64,000 nucleotides of DNA from CAWKAV01 sp963847735. GTDB lineage: Bacteria > Desulfobacterota > Desulfuromonadia > Desulfuromonadales > BM103. Each line of letters opens with the position of its first letter. Position 1 is the stretch's first letter. Shown here in pieces: positions 1-8,119 of the stretch. The position numbers and the translations under genes are program-made. The notes beneath the pieces were generated by a model that had not been told where the DNA came from, ran no database searches, and was given only the letters and a program-made list of their open reading frames with translations. The stretch lies in assembly GCA_963847735.1 (NCBI GenBank), contig CAWKAV010000016.1:620001-684000 (forward strand), in the 5' to 3' direction.

Positions 1-1226
1 TTGGCTTCGAAATGAATCATGCAGAACACCGAAAAGAAGTAGAGCAGTGCGGGGAAGATGGAAATCATCATGATGTAGGCATAGGACGTTTCTGTCAGTT
101 CGGCCATCAAGAAGCCGCCGGCACCCATAACTGGGGGCAGGAACATGCCACCGATTGAAGCGGCCGGCTCTATGGCTCCAGCGACATGGGGCTTGAAACC
201 GGCCCGTTTCATGAGTGGGATAGTGAAGGCTCCGGTGGAGACGGTATTGGCGATGGCGCTGCCGGAAACTGAACCGAAGAAGGCCGAAGCAATGACCGCA
301 ACTTTGGCCGGGCCGCCGGTGCTGCGTCCGGCAATGGCCAGGGGGAAGTCGATGAAGAATCTGCCTGCCCCTGATTTGTGCAGAAAGGCGCCGAAGAAGA
401 TAAACAGGATGACGTAGGTCGCCAGCACGTTGGCCATGACTCCGAAAACCCCGTTGGTGGTCAGAAAAAGGGCGGTGCAAAGGCGTTCGATGCCGAAGCC
501 GCGGTGGGCAATGATTTCCGGGAAGATCGGCCCGAGATAACCATAGATGAACATGGCGATGCCGATGAAGGTCATCGACCAGCCGAGAACCCGACGGCAG
601 ACTTCGAGCGAGAGGATAACTCCGACGATACTGACCATGGCGTCAAGGTTGGTCTCAGCGCCGGCCCGATAATTGAGAACCTCGAATTCGTGAATCCAGT
701 AGTAAACAACTGCTGCTGATGCCAGGGCGTAGAGGATGTCCGAGAGGGTTGGATTCTTCGGCCATCTTTTCATCATGAAATTGTCAATAAACGTGGCTAC
801 AACGCCGATCAAGATGCCGCCAACGCTTATAGCGCCGATCAGTCCCATGCTGCCGCTGGTTATTGCCGCGTGAAATGCGTCGGTTGTTTCATAGAAACCG
901 AAGGCAGCAATGGTGCAGGAGAAGATGCCGCCGATGACCAATGAAAGAGGAATACGTATCCGGTCCTTGCCCGCCGGGTAGAGCAGGAAGACCAGCACGT
1001 AGGTGACAAAGACATAAACCCCGAGATGGTAATGAGTTGCAACGGCTGCCATACCTGCCGCGTAAAAATAGAAGAGGACCATGCTGGCACCGAGTACCCC
1101 AACTAGCCACTTGAAGAGACCTGTCGGTGAACGGTAGGACTTGGAGTCCTTTTCCAATAACTTTTTGAGCTTTTCCTGTTCCTCGGGCGAGAGGTCCTTG
1201 AGGTCTTCTAGAAGTTCTTCAGCCAT
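1..1226 (-). CDS. TRAP transporter fused permease (TAXI-type), 5' portion, cut by window edge
   Basis: Inner-membrane permease of a TRAP transporter in which the small 4-TM and large 12-TM subunits are fused. It uses an ion gradient to import a substrate delivered by a TAXI binding protein. The frame is open from ATG at 1226 to the window edge, about 408 residues. After a charged N-terminus rich in Glu and Lys come many hydrophobic segments. The family signatures VSGSAIANTVSTGAF and a following PPVMGAGGFLMAE block are visible near the edge (about 300-260 and 120-90 on the + coordinates). The partner binding-protein gene lies immediately upstream (1341-2336) in the same direction, separated by a hairpin. 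The ribosome site (AGGT) is weak. The family assignment is firm; the substrate is unknown, since TAXI systems have few characterised ligands. Confidence 0.9.
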   Translation of the reverse strand, partial: MAEELLEDLKDLSPEEQEKLKKLLEKDSKSYRSPTGLFKWLVGVLGASMVLFYFYAAGMAAVATHYHLGVYVFVTYVLVFLLYPAGKDRIRIPLSLVIGGIFSCTIAAFGFYETTDAFHAAITSGSMGLIGAISVGGILIGVVATFIDNFMMKRWPKNPTLSDILYALASAAVVYYWIHEFEVLNYRAGAETNLDAMVSIVGVILSLEVCRRVLGWSMTFIGIAMFIYGYLGPIFPEIIAHRGFGIERLCTALFLTTNGVFGVMANVLATYVILFIFFGAFLHKSGAGRFFIDFPLAIAGRSTGGPAKVAVIASAFFGSVSGSAIANTVSTGAFTIPLMKRAGFKPHVAGAIEPAASIGGMFLPPVMGAGGFLMAELTETSYAYIMMISIFPALLYFFSVFCMIHFEA

Positions 1227-1291
1227 ACTGACTACCTGCTTGGTTTAGAATGAGGGGGTTGATGCTTTGTTGTATGAAAACTGGAGAGTAC

Positions 1292-1319
1292 AGAAGCGGG
1301 GCCATAAGACCCCGCTTCT
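1292..1319 (-). promoter_or_regulatory. Intercistronic hairpin between TAXI binding protein and permease genes
   Basis: AGAAGCGGGG (1292-1301) pairs perfectly with CCCCGCTTCT (1310-1319) around an 8-nt loop. It is not followed by a U-run on the minus strand, so it is more likely a 3'-end protector or partial terminator that raises binding-protein mRNA over permease mRNA than a full stop. The same layout recurs in the neighbouring DctPQM operon (5251-5278). Confidence 0.7.
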
Positions 1320-1340
1320 TGAAAGCCCAATAATGGAGGG

Positions 1341-2336
1341 TTATTCCCCCTTCTGTGCAGCCGTCAGCGTGAGACCTTTCTCTTCCCAGAATTTCTGGGC
1401 ACCGGGATGAACTGGGGTCACGATACCGGTAAGGGCCCCTTGAACAGACATGGATTTAGCGGTGCTCTTGACCTTGACCATGTAGGAGAGGCCTTCCTCG
1501 GTGTAAATGTTGGCCAGGGCATCGTATACGTACTTGGGATCAACGTGCTTGCCGGCGACCCAAAGAGCAGAATCCTGGAAAGACATGACATCATAGTCAA
1601 CCCCGCTGTAGGTCCCTTTGGGGATTGTGAGCGGAGCATAGAAGGGGTAATCCTTAAAGGCACCGCCTTTTTCACCTGCCTCCCAGGTGGAGAGGAGCTT
1701 GATCTTGTTGCTGGCAGCAGCCTGGATCACCGAACTATTAGGGAATCCTGCGAACACCCACATGGCATCAATCAGGCCGTCACCGATGGCCGCAGCCGCT
1801 TTGCTGTAGCCGATGAATTCAACATTCATATTGTCCCATAGTCCGATGGAGCTGAAATAACGCTGGGCAGCGGCGGCGGCTCCGGAGCCCGAGTCACCGA
1901 CGGCAATGCGTTTGCCTTTTAGATCGGCAACCGAGTTGATGCCGCTTTTCTCGAGCACGACCAGATGAGCTGGGGCGCCGTAAAGGAATGCCATGGCCAT
2001 GACATTGGGGTAAACGGTGGTATCGTTGGTCAAACGCCCATTGCGACCAAGGAAAGTGTCCCCAGAGTAGGAAATGCCGAAGTCGATCTCACCCGAGTTG
2101 GCGCGACGGAGGTTTTCAACCGAGCCAGCCGAGGCCATGTTGGAAACTTCAAGGTCTGCCTGCATCTTGGAGAGACGGGAGGCGATGCCGTTGGAGAAAT
2201 ACTGGAAAGTACCTCCTTCAGGACCGCCACCGAAGCCGAGACGGGTTTTTTCTGCAAGGCCCGTACTGGGCAGTGAGAATGTTGCGACCAGGGCCAGTGC
2301 GCTGATCAGTGACAGGAAACGTGTGACTGAGTTCAT
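1341..2336 (-). CDS. TAXI-family TRAP transporter substrate-binding protein
   Basis: Periplasmic solute receptor of the TAXI branch of TRAP transporters, working with the fused permease encoded next. The start at 2336 is chosen over the longer frame from 2384 because it follows AAGGAGGAAG at good spacing and begins a clear signal peptide (MNSVTRFLSLISALALVATF, cleavage near GLA-EK). The mature protein opens with LGFGGGPEGGTFQ, the TAXI N-terminal signature, followed by the typical GKRIAVGDSGSG ligand-loop region. Length is 331 residues, normal for the family. The ligand cannot be read from sequence; glutamate and other small carboxylates are known for a few relatives. Confidence 0.92.
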   Translation of the reverse strand: MNSVTRFLSLISALALVATFSLPSTGLAEKTRLGFGGGPEGGTFQYFSNGIASRLSKMQADLEVSNMASAGSVENLRRANSGEIDFGISYSGDTFLGRNGRLTNDTTVYPNVMAMAFLYGAPAHLVVLEKSGINSVADLKGKRIAVGDSGSGAAAAAQRYFSSIGLWDNMNVEFIGYSKAAAAIGDGLIDAMWVFAGFPNSSVIQAAASNKIKLLSTWEAGEKGGAFKDYPFYAPLTIPKGTYSGVDYDVMSFQDSALWVAGKHVDPKYVYDALANIYTEEGLSYMVKVKSTAKSMSVQGALTGIVTPVHPGAQKFWEEKGLTLTAAQKGE

Positions 2337-2639
2337 AGTCCTTCCTCCTTGTGGTTGTGTGTCTTTGGTGTGGTGGCACCTCAAATAAAGGCGTTTTTGC
2401 CCTTAATCTCAACATTACCAACTGAAATCCAATGATATGAGTAAGTTGTCATTTAAACACATTGTTCTATATTTGCAACAAACATTTCCAAATAACGGCA
2501 TGAATCTTTTAAGGCACACCAGGTAAAAGGACAAAAGAAACACAAACTCGCGAGTGGGCAGGTGCAGGGGATAGTTGGAATCTAACAGAAAAGGGGCCGT
2601 ACGAGACAACCCCTTTGAGGAGGAGTTTTTTAAGCGATT
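2337..2639. other. Non-coding spacer between uspA-like gene and TAXI operon
   Basis: About 300 bases, AT-rich at 2400-2500. It should hold the promoter of the TAXI operon (minus strand), but I could not pick out a convincing -35/-10 or -24/-12 pair. No coding remnant recognised. Confidence 0.4.
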
Positions 2640-3128
2640 TTAGTCCGGTATGGGGATGACGAAAACCGGTCTTCTCGATCTACGCAAAACTTTGTCCGCT
2701 ACACTGCCAAGAAAGGTATGACTTAACGCTCCTTTGCCGTGCGTACCCAGAACAATCACGTCTACGTTATGACGATCAGCAGCCTGAAGTATCTGTGAAA
2801 CCGCGTGTCCGTGTACGACTTCGATCCCCGCGATGTTTTTTAGATCCTCGGGGTGATTCGCCAGTTCCTCTTGGGTGAACTTCTCTAACTTGTTCTTCAT
2901 TTCGTCGCGGGCCTGCTCTTCGTTCTTTGCTTCGAAAGATTCCAGCATCCCCTCCCCCATAACCGAGGAGACATAACTGCGAAATCCCGCATCAATCTCA
3001 GGGACGACATGCAGCAAGTAGATTTTTGCCTGTGATTTCCTGGCGAGCAGGACCGCGTGCTTGAAGGCGTATTCCGAGTTTGGCGTCAGGTCGGTTGCAT
3101 ACAGGATGTTCTTGTAGTTCGGCAGCAT
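2640..3128 (-). CDS. Universal stress protein UspA family
   Basis: Single-domain Usp protein of 162 residues. The N-terminus (NILYATDLTPNSEYAFKHA) is the usual beta1-alpha1 of the fold. The C-terminus carries the ATP-binding pattern G-x2-G-x9-G-S in GTHGKGALSHTFLGSVADKV, so nucleotide binding is expected. An internal stretch of about residues 50-90 is longer and more charged than in minimal Usp proteins. The start at 3128 follows GGGAGAA. It sits between two TRAP systems on the same strand; Usp genes are often found beside or fused to TRAP genes, but whether it regulates transport here is inference. Confidence 0.93.
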   Translation of the reverse strand: MLPNYKNILYATDLTPNSEYAFKHAVLLARKSQAKIYLLHVVPEIDAGFRSYVSSVMGEGMLESFEAKNEEQARDEMKNKLEKFTQEELANHPEDLKNIAGIEVVHGHAVSQILQAADRHNVDVIVLGTHGKGALSHTFLGSVADKVLRRSRRPVFVIPIPD

Positions 3129-3213
3129 AATAATTCTCCCGGTAATAAAGTCTCTGTCTGTTGCCTTGGCCGGTTCATCTGTAGACAGTGTAGCTTGAGG
3201 TCATGAAAAGAAA

Positions 3214-3243
3214 AGGGAGGAGAATCAGTTTCTTCTCCTCCCT
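3214..3243 (-). terminator. Rho-independent terminator after dctM
   Basis: On the minus strand AGGGAGGAGAA (3243-3233) pairs with TTCTCCTCCCT (3224-3214) around an 8-nt loop and runs into TTTCTTTTC. It ends the dctPQM transcript and insulates the uspA gene. Confidence 0.85.
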
Positions 3244-3265
3244 CTATATTTATGGGGCGTGTAGC

Positions 3266-4666
3266 CTAGTACCCTTTCAGATGATCAATGTAATTCGGTA
3301 ACCACAGCGAAATCTGCGGGATGTAGGTGATCAGTATCAGGAAGACCAGGAGGATCGCAAGCCATGGCAGTGCGGCCCGAATAACCCAGGTGATACTCTC
3401 CCCGGTAATACCGGAGGTAACGAACAGGTTGAGCCCGACCGGTGGAGTGATCATACCGATCTCCATGTTGACGACCATGATGATGCCGAGGTGGATCGGG
3501 TCGATGCCTAGCTTTACGGCAATCGGGAAAAGAATTGGCGCCATGATCAGCAGGATAGCCGACGGCTCCATAAAGTTTCCGGCAATCAACAGGAGAATGT
3601 TGACCACGATCAGGAAGCCCCAGGCGGGCAGCCCCCAACCGACGATGATTTCAGCAATATGGTGCGGGATTCGTTCGGTGGTCAGGACGTGAGCAAAGAG
3701 CATCGCGTTGCCGATGATAAAAAGCAGCATGATGGACACCTTGGAGGAATCCATCAGGACCTTCTTGGTGTCCTTGTGAAACATAGTCAACGGTAAGGCT
3801 TTTGCGGACAGAAACAGGTTGCGGATGATGATCTTGGCTATGCCGTCGCCTTTCTTCTCGCGCCATTTCACACCCTTGAGCGGGCCCATGTCGCGGTAGA
3901 TAAAGATCGCGATAAAGAAGGCATAGACTGCGGAAACTGCGGCAGCCTCGGTTGGGCTACAGATGCCGCCGTAGATAGAACCAAGGACGATGACGATCAG
4001 CATCAATCCCCAGACAGCACTGCCGCTGGATCGGAGCAACGCCTTGAAACCGACCCATTCTTGCGCCGGCAGGCCTTTGACTCGGGCGACTACATAGATG
4101 ACGACCATCAGCATGAGGCCCATCAGGATGCCGGGCAGGAAGCCGGCCATAAACAGGCGAGCGGCTGATTCTTCGGTTGCGGCGGCATAGACCAGCATGA
4201 CAATCGAAGGTGGAATCAGGATGCCGAGCGTTCCGGCATTCGTGATGACACCTGCCGCCATGGTCTTGGGATAGCCAGCCTTAACCATGCCAGCAATGAC
4301 AATCGAGCCGATGGCGGCGACGGTAGCCGGCGAAGATCCGGAGACTGCGGCGAAGATCATGCAAGCGAGGACCGAGGCCATCGCCAGACCGCCGCGAATC
4401 CAGCCGACGCAGTCGATGGCGAAATTGATGATTCGTGCAGCAACCCCGCCTGTCGACAGAAAGGTCGACGAAAGGATAAAGAACGGGATCGCCAGCAGGG
4501 TGTAATGGGCTGATTGTGATTCAAGAAGTTTCAGGGCAATGGACGCCAGCGAGTCATGCGAAAAGAGCAGGATCGTTGTAATACTCGACAAACCCAGGGC
4601 AAATGCGATCGGCATGCCGGTCAGCAGGCAGAGGAGCAGGATGAAAAAAAGTGCAGCGGTGGTCAT
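3266..4666 (-). CDS. dctM: TRAP transporter large permease subunit DctM
   Basis: Large integral-membrane subunit of a DctPQM TRAP transporter, the ion-coupled transport channel. It has 466 residues against about 425 in the classical protein; the extra length is a hydrophilic stretch near residues 250-300 (WREKKGDGIAKI onward) in the middle of the protein. Signature blocks are present: GSSPATVAAIGSIVIAGM, GTLGILIPPSIVMLVYA and, in the second half, NMEIGMITPPVGLNLFV. Its ATG overlaps the dctQ stop by four bases (ATGA), so the two subunits are translationally coupled. A strong terminator follows at 3214-3243. Confidence 0.95.
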   Translation of the reverse strand: MTTAALFFILLLCLLTGMPIAFALGLSSITTILLFSHDSLASIALKLLESQSAHYTLLAIPFFILSSTFLSTGGVAARIINFAIDCVGWIRGGLAMASVLACMIFAAVSGSSPATVAAIGSIVIAGMVKAGYPKTMAAGVITNAGTLGILIPPSIVMLVYAAATEESAARLFMAGFLPGILMGLMLMVVIYVVARVKGLPAQEWVGFKALLRSSGSAVWGLMLIVIVLGSIYGGICSPTEAAAVSAVYAFFIAIFIYRDMGPLKGVKWREKKGDGIAKIIIRNLFLSAKALPLTMFHKDTKKVLMDSSKVSIMLLFIIGNAMLFAHVLTTERIPHHIAEIIVGWGLPAWGFLIVVNILLLIAGNFMEPSAILLIMAPILFPIAVKLGIDPIHLGIIMVVNMEIGMITPPVGLNLFVTSGITGESITWVIRAALPWLAILLVFLILITYIPQISLWLPNYIDHLKGY

Positions 4667-5217
4667 TCTGATCTCCCTCCCAGAAGAGCGGCTTTGGTTT
4701 CTTCTGCCAGATGCATACTTTCCTTGGCTTCGTCGGTGAGCGTGAAGCCTTCATTTTTGCCGGTAAAGACTCCCCACAGCAGTATTAACAGCCTGATGGC
4801 GATCAATGCCATGCCGATCAGCAGGATGCTGTGCGCTACCCATTTGGGAATTGGCATGTCATCAAGTTCGATACCGATCTTGTGCATCTTGGCCAGGTAG
4901 ACCCAGGAACCTTTCATAAATAACCCGGTGTAGAAGAGGCACGCTACTACCGCAAGGCCACCGACAACCCTTCGGACCTTGGGCGGCAGGATTTTTACCA
5001 TGGCATCGACGCCGATATGAGAGCCGACCTTGATCCCATAGGAGACCCCGAACAGGACCATCCAGGCCGAGAGATGCAGGGTCAACTCCTGGGCCCACAT
5101 CATGCCGATGCCGAAGCCGAACCGTAGCACGACTTCGCCGAAAACCAGCAGCGTCATCGACGCCAGCAACATGGCGATGATTGTCTCTTCTATCTTGCCG
5201 ATTATCGTGAAAAACAT
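4663..5217 (-). CDS. dctQ: TRAP transporter small permease subunit DctQ
   Basis: Small membrane subunit, 184 residues, expected to hold four transmembrane helices. The family pattern EVVLRFGFGIGMMWAQELT lies in the first third and the G-(V/I)-DA segment (GSHIGVDAMVKILP) follows. It overlaps dctM by four bases and lies 72 bases after dctP, across a strong hairpin. The C-terminal 30 residues are hydrophilic and Glu/Lys-rich, longer than in the smallest DctQ proteins. Confidence 0.93.
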   Translation of the reverse strand: MFFTIIGKIEETIIAMLLASMTLLVFGEVVLRFGFGIGMMWAQELTLHLSAWMVLFGVSYGIKVGSHIGVDAMVKILPPKVRRVVGGLAVVACLFYTGLFMKGSWVYLAKMHKIGIELDDMPIPKWVAHSILLIGMALIAIRLLILLWGVFTGKNEGFTLTDEAKESMHLAEETKAALLGGRSE

Positions 5218-5250
5218 AAGATGCCTCGCAAAAACAAACCTTGATAGAAA

Positions 5251-5278
5251 TCACGGACCCTGTTGCCAGGGTCCGTGA
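5251..5278 (-). promoter_or_regulatory. Intercistronic hairpin between dctP and dctQ
   Basis: TCACGGACCCTG and CAGGGTCCGTGA form a perfect 12-bp stem with a TTGC loop. No U-run follows on the minus strand, so readthrough to dctQM is expected. The likely role is stabilising dctP mRNA and lowering permease expression; this is inference. Confidence 0.8.
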
Positions 5279-5289
5279 GGAAGCTCGTC

Positions 5290-6285
5290 CTAGTTGTTGG
5301 ATTGAACCGCTGCTTCAATGTATTCCTTGCCAATAGCGTCTTCAAACTGCTTCCAAACCGGCTGCATCGCCTCGACCCACAGCTTACGCTCGGCATCAGT
5401 CAGAACGATGATTTCTGAGCGTTTGGAGTCGATGATTTTCTGGCGATCTTCGACGGACTTGTCCTCGGAGACTTTGTTGCCGAAAGCAATCGCTTCATCG
5501 AGAGCTTTTTTGACTTCGGTGCGGATGTCATCAGGCAGGTCTGTCCAGAATTCAGTCGAGGTGACGACCAGGTAGTCGAGGACGCCGTGGTCGGTCTCGG
5601 TGATGTACGGCTGAACTTCAAAGAATTTTTTGGAGTAGATGTTCGACCAGGAATTCTCCTGACCGTCGATCGCTTTAGTCTGCAGCAGGGTGAATACCTC
5701 TGAAAACGGTTTCTTTAGCGGCATGGCGCCGATGGCCTCGTACTGGGCGGCCAGAACGTCAGAGGTCATGATGCGGAACTTCTTGCCCTTGGCGTCAGCC
5801 GGAACCCGCAGCGGGTCGTTTGAGGAGATTTCCTTCATGCCATTATGCAGGTAGCCGAGGCCGATCAGGCCTTTGCTTTGCATCGACATCAGCATTTTCT
5901 GGCCGACCGGGCCCTGCTGGAATTTCTCGACGGCGGCCATGTCTTTGAAGAGGAAGGGGAGGTCGAAGATTTGCAGCGACGGGGTGTACTTTTCGAACTT
6001 GGAAAGAGCCGGAGCTGCGATCTGAACATCGCCAAGCGCCATGGCCTCAAGGACTTTGTCATCACCAAACAGCTGGGAGTTAGGGAAGACTTCTACGACA
6101 ACTTTTCCTGCCAGTTTCTGATCGACCAATTCTTTAAACTTGTTAGCCATCTGACCTTTAGGAGTGTTTTCTGCGACGACGTGCGAGAACTTGATGACAA
6201 TGGGGGCTGCCATCGATACAGTTGCTGCAGCGAAGAATGCCACTGCGACCATAAGACTTACCAATAAAATTCTGTTCTTTGTCAT
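5290..6285 (-). CDS. dctP: TRAP transporter substrate-binding protein DctP (C4-dicarboxylate type)
   Basis: Periplasmic receptor, 331 residues. The start at 6285 is chosen because CTTAAGGAG precedes it and the protein then begins with a signal peptide (MTKNRILLVSLMVAVAFFAA, cleavage after SMA). An upstream ATG at 6414 gives an unlikely leader. The mature protein shows IKFSHVVAENTPKG, the Arg-containing GKKFRIMTSDVLAAQ block whose Arg normally clamps the ligand carboxylate, and GQENSWSNIYSKKF with ITETDHG. These match the C4-dicarboxylate DctP group, so malate/fumarate/succinate uptake is likely but not proven. It is the first gene of dctP-dctQ-dctM and carries a sigma-54 promoter 190 bases upstream. 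Confidence 0.93.
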   Translation of the reverse strand: MTKNRILLVSLMVAVAFFAAATVSMAAPIVIKFSHVVAENTPKGQMANKFKELVDQKLAGKVVVEVFPNSQLFGDDKVLEAMALGDVQIAAPALSKFEKYTPSLQIFDLPFLFKDMAAVEKFQQGPVGQKMLMSMQSKGLIGLGYLHNGMKEISSNDPLRVPADAKGKKFRIMTSDVLAAQYEAIGAMPLKKPFSEVFTLLQTKAIDGQENSWSNIYSKKFFEVQPYITETDHGVLDYLVVTSTEFWTDLPDDIRTEVKKALDEAIAFGNKVSEDKSVEDRQKIIDSKRSEIIVLTDAERKLWVEAMQPVWKQFEDAIGKEYIEAAVQSNN

Positions 6286-6470
6286 TTTTGACTCCTTAAG
6301 ACAATTATAATTGGGGTTTATTCCTATGTTGCCACCAAAGCAACACTCCTGAAGTTTCTGTTGAGTAGAGACGATTTTTAGTCTGTCCGGCAATGTATGT
6401 GTGAAATGCCCCATAGATCTTTGAATCGGGCTTGGATCAGGTTATTTGCACGCAAACAAGTTGGCTATGA

Positions 6471-6485
6471 GCAAGTTGGGTGCCA
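6471..6485 (-). promoter_or_regulatory. Sigma-54 (-24/-12) promoter of dctPQM
   Basis: Read on the minus strand the site is TGGCAC-CCAAC-TTGC, matching the sigma-54 consensus TGGCAC-N5-TTGC at every fixed base. It points toward dctP, giving an untranslated leader of roughly 170 bases. In other bacteria dct genes are controlled by sigma-54 and the DctB/DctD pair; the activator here is not next to the operon. Confidence 0.8.
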
Positions 6486-6987
6486 CCTGCCTCTGAAATT
6501 TAAAACGGAATTTTGGAAGACTCTGAGCACAAACGAAACCTGTTTTAAAAAGTTAAGTGTTTATAGTCAGTTAAATCTTTTAAAGAAGGAGCGAATATTT
6601 TTGCATGACATCATACAATGCCGCCACATTCGTAGCTTTTGGCCTGATTGAAGCAAGTAACGCCTCAGGATAAATGAGTTCCCCCGCACATGTCGCTATT
6701 ATGCTAAGAGCATGAAAATATTTAATAATTCTGACTGATCATGGTGATTCAAGTTGCAATGGGAGGAGAAACGGCGTGATAAAATTTATATAAAGCTATT
6801 CTATAAATGCATATTTGGTTTCAATTCATCATGACCGTCTGTCGGTCTGTCTCGTTTGGGCTGATTTTAGCCGTTTACTGGACAAGGCGGCTGAAATTGG
6901 CCATTCTAATCCGGACTTTAATAGGTATTGACAATTGGTTCTTGGCGGCTTGTTTTGCAAGACAATACTGTCGCCCAATCTTTCTTC

Positions 6988-7018
6988 TTGACGATATTGG
7001 TGTCTTACTCGTTATGAT
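6988..7018 (+). promoter_or_regulatory. Possible sigma-70 promoter of ispE
   Basis: TTGACG (6988-6993) and TATGAT (7013-7018) are good hexamers but the 19-base spacer is long. The position, about 40 bases before the ispE start, fits. Confidence 0.35.
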
Positions 7019-7056
7019 ACATGCTATTCCACTAAGTCAGTAGGGCTTGTACCGAC

Positions 7057-7902
7057 ATGTTAAAAATGAAAAGAGTGTTGGCACCGGCCAAAGTGAACCT
7101 TTGTCTGCATGTGCTGGGGAAACGGATCGATGGCTATCATGAGCTGGCCACGCTCATGCAACGGGTTGCGTTGTTCGATCGTCTGGATATTGAGCTTGTC
7201 GAAGGCGATGAAATAAAGGTTTCATGCCCAGGACTCGATCTGTTCGGCAACGAACAGAACATCGCTGAAAAGGCTGCGCGATTGCTCTTGGCGCACGTCC
7301 GGTCAAAGCAAGGGGTCTCCATTACAATTGAAAAAAACATCCCTGCGGCGGCCGGACTTGGAGGGGGATCCTCGGACGCTGCCGCTGTGTTGATGGCACT
7401 TGACGAATTGCTCGGACTTCAATTGCCACTCGCGATATTGATGGAACTGGGATTGCGACTTGGTGCCGACGTTCCCTTCTTTCTGTATGGTCACACGGCT
7501 TGGGCCACAGGAGTAGGTGAACGTCTTCAGTCTTGGCCGGGTATGCCGCCAATGACCCTGGTTTTGGTCAATCCAGTAGTCTCAGTTTCAACGGCTTGGG
7601 TTTTCCAAAATTTGGGGTTGACATGCCAATGGGCAACCGCTAGAATCCCGAAGTTTCCCGAGGAAACAAGCGGTTTGGTGCGTCTGCTGCACAATGATCT
7701 TGAAGTTGTCACCTGTCAACGCCATCCTGTGATCACTACCATCAAGGAACGTCTGGTTGCCAGTGGGGCCAACGGGGCGCTCATGTCTGGCAGTGGGCCG
7801 ACTGTGTTTGGTGTCTTTGATGAATGCTGTCGTGCCGAACAGGTGGCCCATTCACTTTCCGCGGAAACCGATTGGTGGGTTAAAGTTGTTAGCCTGTTAT
7901 AA
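7057..7902 (+). CDS. ispE: 4-diphosphocytidyl-2-C-methyl-D-erythritol kinase
   Basis: Phosphorylates CDP-methylerythritol in the non-mevalonate (MEP) isoprenoid pathway; cytoplasmic GHMP kinase. 281 residues. The N-terminal PAKVNLCLHVLGKRIDGYHE and the ATP-binding glycine-rich loop IPAAAGLGGGSSDAA are both present, as is the C-terminal GHMP motif GALMSGSGPTVFG. The start at 7057 has no good ribosome site; ATG at 7066 (MKRVLAPAKVN) is equally plausible and fits the family N-terminus. A tRNA-Gln gene and prs follow in the same direction, an order also found in Geobacter relatives. Confidence 0.95.
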   Translation: MLKMKRVLAPAKVNLCLHVLGKRIDGYHELATLMQRVALFDRLDIELVEGDEIKVSCPGLDLFGNEQNIAEKAARLLLAHVRSKQGVSITIEKNIPAAAGLGGGSSDAAAVLMALDELLGLQLPLAILMELGLRLGADVPFFLYGHTAWATGVGERLQSWPGMPPMTLVLVNPVVSVSTAWVFQNLGLTCQWATARIPKFPEETSGLVRLLHNDLEVVTCQRHPVITTIKERLVASGANGALMSGSGPTVFGVFDECCRAEQVAHSLSAETDWWVKVVSLL

Positions 7903-7930
7903 ATATTCGTTTTACTGACAAGTTGATTAT

Positions 7931-8005
7931 AGGGGCGTCGCCAAGCGGTAAGGCACTGGATTTTGATTCCAGCATTCCCAGGTTCGATCCCTGGCGCCCC
8001 TGCCA
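7931..8005 (+). tRNA. tRNA-Gln (anticodon TTG)
   Basis: 75-nt cloverleaf. The acceptor stem AGGGGCG (7931-7937) pairs with CGCCCCT, followed by discriminator G and an encoded CCA. The D arm contains GCCAAGCGGTAAGGC. The anticodon loop TTTTGAT is closed by CTGGA/TCCAG with TTG at 7963-7965, and the T arm has GGTTCGATCC. The sequence is close to bacterial tRNA-Gln genes. Confidence 0.97.
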
Positions 8006-8119
8006 CTTGCAGGGTCTGTATATTTCAATGTGAGCCGGTGATGATCTTGTCGGTCGTATTGAATTGATACAGATTCTTAGTCTATCGTAGGTTGAAGTTT
8101 ATAAGAACAGGTGATATTT

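Larger units (their letters stand above)
6286..7056. other. Long regulatory spacer between divergent dctP and ispE
   Basis: 770 bases without a credible gene; short open frames at 6397-6651 and 6807-7043 lack ribosome sites and resemble nothing I know. It holds a sigma-54 promoter on the minus strand (6471-6485) and a possible sigma-70 promoter for ispE near 6988-7018. It is AT-rich (6590-6830), which would suit IHF binding and DNA bending for an activator. Confidence 0.6.

Noticed and set aside
2337..2421. TGGCAC on the + strand near 2373 as a sigma-54 site
   Set aside because: The TTGC element lies too far away for -24/-12 spacing and the strand is wrong for the TAXI operon.
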